A stretch of DNA of 56,598 bases from an uncultured Lachnospiraceae bacterium (GCA_947175035.1 CAMWLG010000013.1:1-56598), one strand, 5' to 3'. Numbered from the stretch's first letter, positions 43,263 to 52,373 are shown. A program made the numbers and translations. Notes: generated by a model from the sequence alone, not told the origin.

Positions 43263-44933
43263 TTACTTCCTCGGCAATTCCAGCACCGCGCCCCTGTTAC
43301 CGCTGGTCACAAGCTCTCTGTATCTGGAGAGATAACCGGTGGTCACCTTGGGCTCTCTGGGCTGCCATTTTGCCCGTCTCTCTTCCAGCACCTTATCGTC
43401 CACCAGCACATCCAGTCTGTTGGCAGGGATGTCTATCCTGATGATATCCCCTTCCTCCACCAGCGCAATGGGACCGCCCACTGCCGCCTCGGGGGATACA
43501 TGCCCGATTGACGCGCCTCTGGACGCACCGGAGAAACGCCCGTCCGTAATCAATGCCACGGAGGAACCCAGTCCCATGCCCGCAATGGCTGAGGTGGGAT
43601 TCAACATCTCTCTCATACCGGGGCCTCCCTTGGGTCCCTCATAACGGATGACAACCACGTCACCAGCCACAATCTTGCCGCCCTTGATCGCCTCAATGGC
43701 ATCCTCTTCACAGTCAAACACCCTGGCAGGGCCTTCATGCACCATCATCTCAGGTGCAACAGCAGAACGCTTTACGACACCACTGTCAGGTGCCAAATTG
43801 CCCTTCAAAACAGCGATTCCTCCTGTCTCAGAATAAGGATTCTCCACAGGCCGAATCACCTCAGGATCTTTATTCACACAGTTCTTGATATTTTCACCGA
43901 TGGTAGTGCCATTTACGGTCATACAGTCTAAATGCAGCAGATTCCTCTTGGTCAGCTCGTTCATCACCGCATACACACCGCCCGCTTCGTTCAAGTCCTC
44001 AATATAAGTGGGACCTGCCGGAGCAAGATGACACAGATTCGGCGTTTTTGCAGAAAGCTCATTCGCAATATCCAGATTCAGATCCACTCCGGCCTCTCTG
44101 GCTATGGCAGGCAGATGCAGCATGGAATTAGTGGAGCATCCCAGCGCCATATCCACAGTCAGGGCGTTCATAAACGCATCCTCTGTCATGATATCGCGAG
44201 GCTTGATGTCCTTCTCCACAAGCTCCATAATCTTCATGCCGGCATGCTTTGCCAGACGGATTCTCTCGGAATAGACAGCCGGAATCGTGCCGTTTCCCCT
44301 AAGCCCCATGCCGATTGCCTCGGTGAGACAGTTCATGGAGTTGGCAGTGTACATACCGGAACAGGAACCACAGGTCGGACATACCTTCTCCTCAAACTCG
44401 CACAGTTCCTCCTGAGTCATGGTGCCCGCAGCTACGCTGCCCACCGCCTCAAACATGGAGGACAGGCTTCTCTTCTGCCCCTTCACACGGCCTGCCAGCA
44501 TAGGTCCGCCGGACACAAATATCGTGGGAATATTGACCCTTGCCGCCGCCATGAGAAGTCCCGGCACGTTCTTGTCACAGTTGGGGATACACACCAAACC
44601 GTCAAAACCATGAGCCAGCGCCATACACTCCGTGCTGTCCGCAATCAGATCGCGGGTCACCAGAGAATATTTCATGCCGATATGTCCCATGGCAATACCG
44701 TCACAGACCGCAATCGCAGGGAATACCACCGGCATACCGCCCGCCATGGCAACCCCAATCTTTACCGCCTCGGTAATCTTGTCCAGATTCATATGTCCAG
44801 GTACAATCTCATTGTAGGAGCTGACGATGCCGATCATGGGACGTCTGCGCTCCTCCTCCGTGTACCCCAATGCGTTAAACAGGCTGCGATGAGGCGCCTG
44901 TGCGTTACCTGTCTTTACTGAATCACTTCTCAT
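43263..44933 (-). CDS. ilvD: Dihydroxy-acid dehydratase
   Basis: The protein has 556 residues, the standard length. Fe-S cluster cysteines are seen in [17 protein letters not shown] and [19 protein letters not shown], with a further Cys-type block [12 protein letters not shown]. It dehydrates dihydroxy acids to the 2-oxo acids of valine and isoleucine. The cluster makes it oxygen-sensitive. It starts 48 bp after leuB and is the second gene of the operon. Confidence 0.96.
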   Translation of the reverse strand: MRSDSVKTGNAQAPHRSLFNALGYTEEERRRPMIGIVSSYNEIVPGHMNLDKITEAVKIGVAMAGGMPVVFPAIAVCDGIAMGHIGMKYSLVTRDLIADSTECMALAHGFDGLVCIPNCDKNVPGLLMAAARVNIPTIFVSGGPMLAGRVKGQKRSLSSMFEAVGSVAAGTMTQEELCEFEEKVCPTCGSCSGMYTANSMNCLTEAIGMGLRGNGTIPAVYSERIRLAKHAGMKIMELVEKDIKPRDIMTEDAFMNALTVDMALGCSTNSMLHLPAIAREAGVDLNLDIANELSAKTPNLCHLAPAGPTYIEDLNEAGGVYAVMNELTKRNLLHLDCMTVNGTTIGENIKNCVNKDPEVIRPVENPYSETGGIAVLKGNLAPDSGVVKRSAVAPEMMVHEGPARVFDCEEDAIEAIKGGKIVAGDVVVIRYEGPKGGPGMREMLNPTSAIAGMGLGSSVALITDGRFSGASRGASIGHVSPEAAVGGPIALVEEGDIIRIDIPANRLDVLVDDKVLEERRAKWQPREPKVTTGYLSRYRELVTSGNRGAVLELPRK

Positions 44934-44981
44934 TTTCTTATCCCTCTTTCATTATTTATTTCCGCAGGCAATAAACCAAGC

Positions 44982-46082
44982 CTATTGAATCCTCTCCGCC
45001 AGCAAATCCCCCATCCTGGAACAGCCAACCTTCTCACATCCCATGTTGTCAGAACCACTTGGCATAATGTCTCCCGTGCGGTAGCCGTCTTTCAACACCT
45101 GCTTCACCGCCGCGTCAATGGCATCTGCCTCCTTGTCCAAATCAAAGCTATATCTAAGCATCATAGATGCGCTCAAAACGGTGGCAATCGGGTTCGCAAT
45201 ATCCTTCCCCGCGATATCTGGCGCAGAACCGTGGCTCGGCTCGTACAGCCCGAATTTGCTGTCATTCAAGCTGGCGCTGGCAAGCATCCCGATAGAGCCG
45301 GTCACCATGCTTGCCTCGTCAGAGAGAATGTCACCGAACATATTCTCCGTGAGAATCACGTCAAACTGGGCAGGGTCTTTGACCAGCTGCATGGCACAGT
45401 TATCCACCAGCATATGTTCCAATGTAACCTCCGGATAATTCTCTGCCACTTCCTCCACCACCTTTCTCCAAAGGCGGGAGGAATCCAGCACATTCGCCTT
45501 ATCCACGCTGGTCACCTTCTTCCTGCGCTTCATGGCGATGTCAAATCCCTTGATCGCAATACGCCGAATCTCGTTTTCGTCATAGGTCAATGTGTCAATT
45601 GCTTTGCGCACGCCGTTCTCCTCAACAGTCTTGCGCTCACCAAAATACAAGCCCCCCGTGAGCTCCCTCATGATCATCATATCAAAGCCCGCCGCACTAA
45701 TTTCTTCTTTTAACGGGCATGCCCCCGCCAACTCGTCATAGAGCACCGCCGGACGAAGATTCGCAAAAAGGTTCAGTGCCTTTCTGATGGCGAGAAGCCC
45801 CGCCTCCGGGCGCAGATTCGGGGGCAGCTTGTACCATGGCGAGGTCGTGGTGTCGCCGCCAATAGATCCCATCAACACAGCATCCGCCGCCTTCGCCGTG
45901 GCAATTGCCTCATCCGTCAGTGGTACGCCGTGCACGTCAATGGATGCCCCTCCCATCAAAATATCCGTAAAAAGCATCTTGTGCCCATACACTTCAGCCA
46001 CCCTGTTCAGCACCTTCTTGGCCTCCGCTACAATCTCCGGGCCAATGCCGTCACCGGGGATACAGGTAATCTTAAGTTCCAT
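44982..46082 (-). CDS. leuB: 3-isopropylmalate dehydrogenase
   Basis: The start is the ATG at 46082 (MELKITCIPGDGIGPEI), 10 nt after AGGAGG; an upstream TTG would abut the ribosome site. The 366-residue protein has LFANLRPA, VDKANVLDSSRLWRKVV and GLYEPSHGSAPDIAGKDIANP, the standard signatures. It makes 2-oxoisocaproate for leucine. It is the first gene of the leuB-ilvD-x-y-ilvB series and has its own promoter with a built-in palindrome. Confidence 0.96.
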   Translation of the reverse strand: MELKITCIPGDGIGPEIVAEAKKVLNRVAEVYGHKMLFTDILMGGASIDVHGVPLTDEAIATAKAADAVLMGSIGGDTTTSPWYKLPPNLRPEAGLLAIRKALNLFANLRPAVLYDELAGACPLKEEISAAGFDMMIMRELTGGLYFGERKTVEENGVRKAIDTLTYDENEIRRIAIKGFDIAMKRRKKVTSVDKANVLDSSRLWRKVVEEVAENYPEVTLEHMLVDNCAMQLVKDPAQFDVILTENMFGDILSDEASMVTGSIGMLASASLNDSKFGLYEPSHGSAPDIAGKDIANPIATVLSASMMLRYSFDLDKEADAIDAAVKQVLKDGYRTGDIMPSGSDNMGCEKVGCSRMGDLLAERIQ

Positions 46083-46141
46083 TTTCTTCAAGCCTCCTAT
46101 CTAAAGATTTATAAAAAAATTAATTTAACAACATCCAAACC

Positions 46142-46176
46142 ACCTATATCATAACTGATATAGGTACAAATTTCAA
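46142..46176 (-). promoter_or_regulatory. leuB operon promoter with perfect palindrome over the -10
   Basis: Minus strand TTGAAA (46176-46171), 17 nt, TATGAT (46153-46148). The -10 lies inside a perfect 10-bp inverted repeat, ACCTATATCA (46142-46151) and TGATATAGGT (46156-46165), spacer 4. Such a site over the -10 is the classic place for a repressor. A hairpin reading is possible too, but no T-run follows. Confidence 0.7.
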
Positions 46177-46199
46177 CTCATTCGCCTACAATTGCCCTC

Positions 46200-46451
46200 T
46201 CAGCTAAACAAATGCTTAATATTGGAGATACTCTTAGCTGCATCAATAATCTGTTGTCTGTTCTGATCCATATAGTCTTCCAGCTCCTCAATCTCCTCTT
46301 GTGTGAACCCGTTGCTTCTAAGGATAATACAATCAGGCACTGTTCCCTCCGCCGAGTGGTCTCTGCGCTCAAACCGCACTAACACAAAGGATTTTCCATT
46401 CTTAGAAAGCACTGACGAATGGGTACAATTCAATTCACTCCATTTAATCAT
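46200..46451 (-). CDS. Small hypothetical protein
   Basis: The protein has 83 residues. A beta-like N-terminal half (FVLVRFERRDHS...CIILRSNG) is followed by a helical C-terminal half (TQEEIEELEDYMDQNRQQII). No family was recognised. It lies upstream of leuB on the same strand, before the leuB promoter, and downstream of the yajC terminator, so it likely has its own transcript. Start support is only moderate; no strong ribosome site is seen. Confidence 0.55.
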   Translation of the reverse strand: MIKWSELNCTHSSVLSKNGKSFVLVRFERRDHSAEGTVPDCIILRSNGFTQEEIEELEDYMDQNRQQIIDAAKSISNIKHLFS

Positions 46452-46475
46452 CCTGAATCACTCTACCTTTCCACT

Positions 46476-46586
46476 GCATTCATCACATCCCCGCTCCCCC
46501 CACCTCGCGCTCCGCGCTCGGTGTCGCGGCATTCGTCACATCCTTGCTCGTGCAAGCACGGCGCGGATGTTCCTCATTGCTCGCGC
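46476..46586. repeat. G+C-rich intergenic repeat element
   Basis: This non-coding strip is far more G+C-rich than its surroundings. It holds two near-identical 15-mers, GCATTCATCACATCC (46476-46490) and GCATTCGTCACATCC (46529-46543), with a 53-bp period. Between and after them are small dyads such as CGTGCAAGCACG and a CGCGCTCCGCGCTC run. It resembles dispersed intergenic repeats, but copy number elsewhere cannot be seen. Confidence 0.5.
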
Positions 46587-46614
46587 AAAAGAGCAGCCCC
46601 CTAAGGGACTGCTC
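46587..46614 (-). terminator. Rho-independent terminator after yajC
   Basis: Minus strand GAGCAGTCCC and GGGGCTGCTC pair around a short loop and are followed by TTTT. It lies 22 nt past the yajC stop. Confidence 0.85.
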
Positions 46615-46635
46615 CAAGCTTTCAAATCACATGCC

Positions 46636-46968
46636 CTAATTGCCCTCGGGCTTCTCCACCCTACTGATAGCAGATTTATCCATGGGAATACGGCAATTCT
46701 TATTATTGCCAAACTCCACGATCACGGTGTCATCATTGATGTCAATGACACTGCCATAAAATCCGGAAGTGGTCAGCACATAATCTCCTAATTCCAAAGC
46801 CGCAATCATGGCTGCGACTCTCTTTTGTTCCTTCTTCTGCGGCCGCATCATCAGAAAATACATCGCCACAAAGAACAATCCGTAGATTACTACCATCATC
46901 CCCAAACCAAAGGAATTGCCGGCTGCCGCCGCATCCGCCTCCGTCATTTCTGTCAATAAAATACCCAT
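46636..46968 (-). CDS. yajC: Preprotein translocase subunit YajC
   Basis: The start is the ATG at 46968, directly behind GGAGGAGAA; a much longer frame upstream has no ribosome site. The 110-residue protein has one membrane helix (MMVVIYGLFFVAMYFLMM), then the conserved RPQKKEQKR and a C-terminal domain with LELGDYVLTTSGFYGSVIDI. It associates with SecDF in protein export. It is downstream of tgt, the order common in bacteria, and is closed by a terminator. Confidence 0.95.
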   Translation of the reverse strand: MGILLTEMTEADAAAAGNSFGLGMMVVIYGLFFVAMYFLMMRPQKKEQKRVAAMIAALELGDYVLTTSGFYGSVIDINDDTVIVEFGNNKNCRIPMDKSAISRVEKPEGN

Positions 46969-47087
46969 TTCTCCTCCATTCCGACGCTTCGCGTTTGAAA
47001 TTATTGTGCCCGCGAAGGTCACACGTTCAATCGTACTCAAATAATAATACACAAAATTCAAGACGGGGGCAAGCCCATTTTCCATAT

Positions 47088-48242
47088 TTAGGAAAAATTT
47101 TCAAGCTTGCGTCTCTTGTAGACGGCAAACTCTCCCGCATCCAGCGCGTCCCGAATCTCTTCCATCATTGTATTGTAAAAATAAAGATTGTGCAACACGC
47201 AAAGCCGCATACCCAACATCTCCTTTGCCTTCAAGAGATGACGTATGTAAGCTCTAGAATACCTCCTGCATGCCGGGCAGCCGCATCCCTCTTCAATAGG
47301 GCTGTCATCCAGCTCATACTTTGCATTGAAGAGATTGATTTTGCCATGATTCGTATACAGATGCCCATGGCGGCCGTTTCTCGTGGGATACACACAGTCA
47401 AAGAAATCCACGCCGCGCTCCACTCCCTCCAAAATATTGGCAGGGGTTCCCACACCCATCAGATACGTGGGCTTTTCCTTGGGCAGCCACGGAACCACCT
47501 CATCCAGGATATGATACATCTCCTCGTGGGTCTCCCCCACGGCAAGCCCGCCTATGGCATAACCGTCCAAATCCATCTCGGCGATGCGCTTGGCATGTTC
47601 TACACGAATGTCATCATAAATCGCACCTTGATTAATGCCAAAGAGAAGCTGTGCCGGATTTACCGCCGTTTCCAACGCGTTCAGCCGCCCTATCTCCCGT
47701 TTGCAGCGTTCCAGCCATCTCGTGGTTCGCTCCACGGAAGCCTGAACATACCCTCTGTCCGCCTTGCTGGGCGCACACTCGTCAAATGCCATGGCAATCG
47801 TGGAGCCCAGATTGGACTGAATCTGCATACTCTCCTCCGGTCCCATAAAAATCTTCCTGCCATCGATATGGGAATTAAAATAAACTCCCTCCTCCTTAAT
47901 CTTGCGAAGCCCCGCCAAAGAGAACACCTGAAACCCGCCGGAATCCGTGAGAATCGGTTTGTCCCATGACATGAATTTGTGCAGCCCGCCTAGCTTACGG
48001 ATCACCTGATCCCCCGGACGCACATGTAAATGATAAGTGTTGGAAAGCTGCACCTGTGTCTTGATCTGCTCCAAATCCTCCGTGGACACGGCACCCTTGA
48101 TCGCCGCCACCGTACCCACATTCATAAATACAGGCGTCTGAATGACGCCATGCACTGTGGAAAACTCGCCTCTCTTGGCAGCCCCTTCCGTCTTGATCAG
48201 ACGGTAGCTTGCCTGAAATCCGCGTTGAAGCTGTCCATCCAT
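47088..48242 (-). CDS. tgt: Queuine tRNA-ribosyltransferase
   Basis: The 384-residue enzyme has D100 in ILTDSGGFQVFSL, the nucleophile region GVDFFDCVYPTRNGRHG, and the zinc site CGCPACRRYSRAYIRHLLK with a later Cys and His (MRLCVLHN). It exchanges guanine-34 for a queuine precursor in tRNAs with GUN anticodons. It lies between the VanY-like gene, which ends at 48243 directly next to the tgt start, and yajC. No queC-D-E genes are nearby. Confidence 0.96.
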   Translation of the reverse strand: MDGQLQRGFQASYRLIKTEGAAKRGEFSTVHGVIQTPVFMNVGTVAAIKGAVSTEDLEQIKTQVQLSNTYHLHVRPGDQVIRKLGGLHKFMSWDKPILTDSGGFQVFSLAGLRKIKEEGVYFNSHIDGRKIFMGPEESMQIQSNLGSTIAMAFDECAPSKADRGYVQASVERTTRWLERCKREIGRLNALETAVNPAQLLFGINQGAIYDDIRVEHAKRIAEMDLDGYAIGGLAVGETHEEMYHILDEVVPWLPKEKPTYLMGVGTPANILEGVERGVDFFDCVYPTRNGRHGHLYTNHGKINLFNAKYELDDSPIEEGCGCPACRRYSRAYIRHLLKAKEMLGMRLCVLHNLYFYNTMMEEIRDALDAGEFAVYKRRKLENFS

Positions 48243-49307
48243 CTATAATTCCTCCCAGAACTCCTCCAGAGTGATTCCTCTCTCAGTGATGACCGTGGCG
48301 GCATCCACTCCCACATAACGAAAATGCCAAGGTTCGTAGTCTATTCCCGTGACATCCTCCTTGCCCTTGGGATACCGCAAAATAAACCCGTATTTACAAC
48401 CATTCTGCGCAAGCCATTTCCCTTCCATGGTATCGCCAAAGCCTTCCGTCAAATCTTCATAGTTGTCACACGTAATATCAAGTGCAAGCCCAATCTCATG
48501 CTCACTACTTCCGGGAATATTGACCACCCGGCTGGACAACTGATATGCCTCCATATAGGACATACCGCGATTCATATATCTGGCAATCTTTCTTCCAAAC
48601 ACAATTTCCTGTCTCTCAGGTGTTCTATAGGGAGACTGAACAATCAGATTCATCCCCTCGTCCTTCGCCGCCTGCAGCATAGCCTTCAAATCATCCACAA
48701 TCCTCTCGTCACACATCTGACTCCCATGAATTGTCCCCAAAGTAAATGTGTAATCCTCCGGAATAGAATGCTGTTTATTGGTCAGCACCAAGCGCCAATC
48801 ATTTTTGTCAAAAATAATCTCCCCGCTCTCGTTTCTCGCCGTCTCCTCCGTCACTGTGCTGCCTGCGCTCCCGTTTGCCTCCAAAGCCTCCAGTATATCC
48901 TCAGCCTCATATTTGATCACTCCATCCATGCCATGGACAGTCTCGCCCTCCACAAAATCATAATCCGACAACACGTCCTCATCCGACAAAAGCTCCATAT
49001 CCTCGGGGCGCAGCGCCGACTCAGGGGCAAGCTCCACGTCGCTGTCCAATTCCGCTTTGCTCCATTCCACCGCTCTGCCATCCCCTGCGATAAACAGTGG
49101 GAACGAGAAACTGCTGTAGACCACAAACAGGCAAAATGTCATCGCGACCATGGCGAATCGCTTGAAATTCCCTCTGAAATATCTGATCGTATGAAAAACA
49201 AACATGCTGAGCACCAAGGCCGGCATAACAAGAATCCTGCATATTTTGTTTTTCCTTCCGAAACGCAAAAGGCTCTTTCTGACACGTTCTTCTATCGTGA
49301 TTTTCAT
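48243..49307 (-). CDS. Membrane-anchored D-alanyl-D-alanine carboxypeptidase (VanY/M15)
   Basis: The 354-residue protein has one or two N-terminal membrane helices (about 25-80). An acidic linker (about 85-150) precedes the M15B peptidase domain. The zinc-site motifs are SSEHEIGLALDI (SxHxxGxAxD) and YEPWHFRYVG (ExxHW-like). It should trim the terminal D-Ala from stem peptides outside the membrane. Vancomycin resistance is not implied, as no van genes accompany it. It runs into tgt with 0 bp between. Confidence 0.9.
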   Translation of the reverse strand: MKITIEERVRKSLLRFGRKNKICRILVMPALVLSMFVFHTIRYFRGNFKRFAMVAMTFCLFVVYSSFSFPLFIAGDGRAVEWSKAELDSDVELAPESALRPEDMELLSDEDVLSDYDFVEGETVHGMDGVIKYEAEDILEALEANGSAGSTVTEETARNESGEIIFDKNDWRLVLTNKQHSIPEDYTFTLGTIHGSQMCDERIVDDLKAMLQAAKDEGMNLIVQSPYRTPERQEIVFGRKIARYMNRGMSYMEAYQLSSRVVNIPGSSEHEIGLALDITCDNYEDLTEGFGDTMEGKWLAQNGCKYGFILRYPKGKEDVTGIDYEPWHFRYVGVDAATVITERGITLEEFWEEL

Positions 49308-49458
49308 ATGCTTTCCTATTCCACTTCCACTTGCAAGCTTCTACCTCAAAGCTTTCCGCACTCACAAAATTGTTCTGTATTTTTACAGGACACCTACAAG
49401 TTTCACATGATAATATATACTATCATAACATAGCTTACCCACAGATGCACTCTTTTTC

Positions 49459-49487
49459 TTGCGTTTTTTGAAAAAATTTTATATACT
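49459..49487 (+). promoter_or_regulatory. Candidate aroC promoter
   Basis: TTGCGT (49459-49464), 17 nt, TATACT (49482-49487). It leaves a leader of about 150 nt before aroC, long for this window. Confidence 0.5.
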
Positions 49488-49534
49488 TTTATCTATATGT
49501 TATATTGTATCTGCTTAATGAAATGCTGTCAACT

Positions 49535-49618
49535 ACCGTGAACGTGAGGGAAAATAATGACAAATTGTTCAGTATTAATCACGGTTGGCACGCTTTCTAA
49601 CCAACATCGAGGACTGAA
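49535..49618 (+). promoter_or_regulatory. Potentially structured leader of aroC
   Basis: In the 339-bp gene-free stretch 49308-49646 this segment has crossing complementary pairs: ACCGTGA (49535) with TCACGGT (49579), and TTCAGT (49568) with ACTGAA (49613), plus GTTGG (49584) with CCAAC (49601). The first two cannot form as nested stems, so they are either a pseudoknot or alternatives. No known riboswitch class was recognised. Elsewhere in the stretch I see only an A+T-rich promoter area and a small TGATAA/CTATCA dyad near 49410. Confidence 0.35.
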
Positions 49619-49646
49619 TTGTTAGATTCATTTAGGAGGAAAACAC

Positions 49647-50750
49647 ATGGCAGGATCATCATTTGGAAATATTTTCAAGATAACCACATGGGGGGAATCC
49701 CACGGCAAAGCTCTGGGCGTGGTGGTGGATGGCTGTCCCGCAGGTCTTTTGCTGTGCGAGGAGGATATCCAGCGATATCTCGACCGGCGCAAGCCCGGCA
49801 CAAGCAGCATTACTACCCAGCGCAAAGAAGATGACCGGGTTGAGATTCTCTCCGGCATCTTTGAGGGAAAAACCACCGGCACACCAATCTCCATGATGGT
49901 GCGCAACACCTCCCAGATTTCCAAGGATTATGGCAATATCGCCACCTGTTACCGCCCTGGACATGCAGATTACACTTTTGACCAAAAATACGGTTTTCGG
50001 GATTATCGAGGGGGCGGACGCTCCTCGGGCAGAGAGACGATCGGCCGCGTGGCAGCCGGCGCCATTGCCGCCAAGCTCCTCTCCGAGATGGGTGTCACCG
50101 TACAGGCCTACACCCGCTCTATCGGCCCCATTGAGGCTGATTTGACGGATTTTGACGAAAAAGCAATCCTCGAGACTCCCACGGCAATGCCAGACAGAAC
50201 CGCAAACGAGAAAGCTGTTTTATACCTGGAAGAAGCCAGAAAGCGCACAGAATCCGTGGGTGGCTGTATGGAATGTCGGGTAACGGGACTCCCCGCAGGG
50301 ATCGGTGACCCGGTCTTTGAGAAATTAGACGCGAATCTGGCAAAAGCAATCATGTCTATCGGCGCAGTCAAAGCCGTGGAAATCGGTGACGGACATACTG
50401 TCTCCTCGCGCTTTGGAAGCGAGAATAATGACGCCTTTCGCATGAAGGACGGGCAGGTTGTAAAATCCACCAATCACGCGGGCGGGGTTCTCGGCGGCAT
50501 CAGTGACGGTGATGTCTTGCTGTTGCGTGCCTATGTCAAACCTACCCCTTCCATCTATCTTTCCCAACAGACGGTAAATCAGAACGGAGAGGAAATCGAT
50601 CTCATGATTCAGGGCAGGCATGACCCTGTCATCGTGCCCCGCGCGGTGGTTGTCATGGAATGTATGACCGCCATCACCGTGCTGGATGCCATGATGCTGA
50701 ACATGACCTCCCGCGCGGAATATCTGGTGAATTTCTATCTGCGAAATTAA
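49647..50750 (+). CDS. aroC: Chorismate synthase
   Basis: The 367-residue enzyme has the family signatures GESHGKALGVVVDG, RYSD-like block replaced here by FRDYRGGGRSSGRETIGRVAAGAIA, and the C-terminal RHDPVIVPRAVVVMECMTAI. It removes phosphate from EPSP to give chorismate and needs reduced FMN. TTTAGGAGGAAAACAC precedes the ATG. It stands alone on the plus strand and is convergent with the lactonase gene, with only 4 bp between the stops and no hairpin terminator. Confidence 0.96.
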   Translation: MAGSSFGNIFKITTWGESHGKALGVVVDGCPAGLLLCEEDIQRYLDRRKPGTSSITTQRKEDDRVEILSGIFEGKTTGTPISMMVRNTSQISKDYGNIATCYRPGHADYTFDQKYGFRDYRGGGRSSGRETIGRVAAGAIAAKLLSEMGVTVQAYTRSIGPIEADLTDFDEKAILETPTAMPDRTANEKAVLYLEEARKRTESVGGCMECRVTGLPAGIGDPVFEKLDANLAKAIMSIGAVKAVEIGDGHTVSSRFGSENNDAFRMKDGQVVKSTNHAGGVLGGISDGDVLLLRAYVKPTPSIYLSQQTVNQNGEEIDLMIQGRHDPVIVPRAVVVMECMTAITVLDAMMLNMTSRAEYLVNFYLRN

Positions 50751-50754
50751 AAAT

Positions 50755-51828
50755 CTATGCCCTGCTCGTGCTGCCCAGCTTGTGGAAAGCAATGCAGTTT
50801 GGCACATCCACAGGAATGGGCGGCCCGTTCATAATCATGTTGCCAGCCTCAAGATTTAAGTGGAAGAAAGTCATATCATTGCTCTCGTGGTTTAAGGAAA
50901 CCAGAAATTTACCATTGGGAAAGAATTCTGCATCCTTGGGGTACTCACCGCCAACAGGCAGACAAAACTTTTGTTTGAGCAGTCCAGTCTGGGTATCCAC
51001 ATCAAACAGTACCACGGAATTATCCCCCGCGTTTGAGGACAACATATACTGATAATCCTTGGAAAAGCTCAGGGCGCTTGCGGCATTCGTGCTGCCTTTC
51101 TCGAATTTGACAGTCGGTATTGTCTGGATTTTCTCAAATACGGGCTGATTCTTGATATCCTCATAGGAATAGACATCTATATTGCAGCTCCACTCATGTA
51201 CCACATAAATGAATTTGCCATCCAAAGAAATCTTGATATGTCTGGGCGCCGAATTAAGCTCCGAGTGAATGATATCCGCCAGCTCCACCTTGCCCCATTC
51301 CAAATTCACACGATACACCTTCACATGATCCATGCCAGGATCTGCTACCAACAGATACTTGTTGTCATGAGTCATGCGTGCGCAATTGATATGAGGTCTA
51401 GAATTGCGTTCCGCAATGCTTCCCAGTCCCTTGTGAAACACCTCGTCAGTGATCTCTCCGATCGAACCATCCTCCTGCAGTTTCAAAACCGTAAGCTTCC
51501 CATCATGATATCCCGCCACAAAGAGATAACTGTCCGTGTAATCTGTGGACACATAGCATCCTCTCATGCCATTGATCGAGGCAAAATTAATCAATTCCAG
51601 ATTGCCGTCCGGCATAATATTATAAGACTCCACGCCAAAATCCGTGATGGAATACAAATACTTACAATTGTGGGAAATCGTCAAATAAGAGGAGTTGGTA
51701 ATCTCCACCTTGCTCTTCTCTGTGAACCGCCCCTTGTCTATGTCCACGTCATATATCTTGATACCATGGCTGTCTCCCTGCGTATAAGTTGACACATATG
51801 CCACGTACTTCTCCTTTGCCTTTGCCAT
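50755..51828 (-). CDS. pgl: Lactonase-family beta-propeller (6-phosphogluconolactonase-like)
   Basis: The start is the ATG at 51828 (MAKAKEKYVAYVSTYTQGDSHG would be the opening) behind GGAGG at 7 nt. The 357-residue protein has repeats of a seven-bladed propeller (for example NSSYLTISHNCKYLYSI, INCARMTHDNKYLLVADPGMDHVKVY, SALSFSKDYQYMLSSNAGDNSVVLFDVD). This is the YbhE/Pgl lactonase family (Pfam Lactonase), so hydrolysis of 6-phosphogluconolactone is expected but not certain. No zwf or gnd lies nearby. Confidence 0.85.
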   Translation of the reverse strand: MAKAKEKYVAYVSTYTQGDSHGIKIYDVDIDKGRFTEKSKVEITNSSYLTISHNCKYLYSITDFGVESYNIMPDGNLELINFASINGMRGCYVSTDYTDSYLFVAGYHDGKLTVLKLQEDGSIGEITDEVFHKGLGSIAERNSRPHINCARMTHDNKYLLVADPGMDHVKVYRVNLEWGKVELADIIHSELNSAPRHIKISLDGKFIYVVHEWSCNIDVYSYEDIKNQPVFEKIQTIPTVKFEKGSTNAASALSFSKDYQYMLSSNAGDNSVVLFDVDTQTGLLKQKFCLPVGGEYPKDAEFFPNGKFLVSLNHESNDMTFFHLNLEAGNMIMNGPPIPVDVPNCIAFHKLGSTSRA

Positions 51829-51867
51829 ACCGAAGCCTCCTCCAAAAAGTGGGTTTGATTTTCTATA

Positions 51868-51896
51868 AATATAGCACAATTGCACCATTTTTTAAA
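51868..51896 (-). promoter_or_regulatory. Promoter of the lactonase gene
   Basis: Minus strand TTTAAA (51896-51891), 17 nt, TATATT (51873-51868), 40 nt ahead of the start codon. Confidence 0.55.
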
Positions 51897-51928
51897 TACC
51901 TTTTTTAGATTATTTTACATCTGCGCAT

Positions 51929-51957
51929 AAAAAAGAGCGGGACAATCCGCCCGCTCC
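51929..51957 (-). terminator. Rho-independent terminator of the Cys-rich gene
   Basis: Minus strand GAGCGGG and CCCGCTC form a 7-bp stem followed by TTTTTTA, 30 nt past the stop. Confidence 0.85.
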
Positions 51958-51986
51958 TTTACATACTATATTACGCGCCGCCTGGC

Positions 51987-52373
51987 TTAGTTCTGGCAGC
52001 CACATCCATCATTATTGTAGTTATAGTTGAAGTCCGCTCTGGGGGGAGGAGGAATCATACCAGAACAGTCATTACAGCTCTCCCTTGCGTCCCTGACAGC
52101 TTCCTTGGCATCCCACACAGCCTCTCTTGCGTCTCTGACAGCTTCCTTGGCATCCCGTACAGCCCTTGCCGCCCTGCGCTCATCGCGGTCACAATCATTG
52201 TCACAGCCGCATCCACAGCTGTTTCTGTTAGACATCGAAGAACAGCCACAACCATTGTTATTACAGCCGCAATCATTGTCGCAGCCACAGTTATTTCCGC
52301 TCCGATTACCGCAGGAATTCCCACAGGAATTGCCACCGCCCAAAAGAAGTAACAATATAATCCACCAATTCAT
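51987..52373 (-). CDS. Cys/Gly/Asn-rich small protein with heptad repeats
   Basis: The 128-residue protein begins MNWWIILLLLLGGG, a short hydrophobic anchor. Residues 15-60 are Cys/Gly/Asn-rich (CGCDNDCGC, GCGC, CGCGCDNDC); in all 16 Cys are present. A charged coil of four 7-residue units of the type AVRDAKE/AVRDARE follows (about 68-98), encoded by an approximately 42-bp DNA repeat at 52085-52170. The end is ESCNDC, a Pro stretch and DGCGCQN. No family with a known role was recognised; metal binding is inference from the Cys. It has its own terminator and lies between the lactonase and DUF5662 genes. Confidence 0.75.
   Translation of the reverse strand: MNWWIILLLLLGGGNSCGNSCGNRSGNNCGCDNDCGCNNNGCGCSSMSNRNSCGCGCDNDCDRDERRAARAVRDAKEAVRDAREAVWDAKEAVRDARESCNDCSGMIPPPPRADFNYNYNNDGCGCQN

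Noticed and set aside
46083..46199. T-box leader ahead of leuB
   Set aside because: No AGGGTGGNACCGCG T-box sequence and no terminator with T-run. The palindrome fits a promoter operator better.
48243..49307. Vancomycin resistance locus
   Set aside because: A VanY-like peptidase alone is common in Clostridia. No vanHAX or vanRS genes are present.
52085..52170. Non-coding tandem repeat
   Set aside because: It encodes the in-frame heptads of the Cys-rich protein, which has a terminator after its stop.
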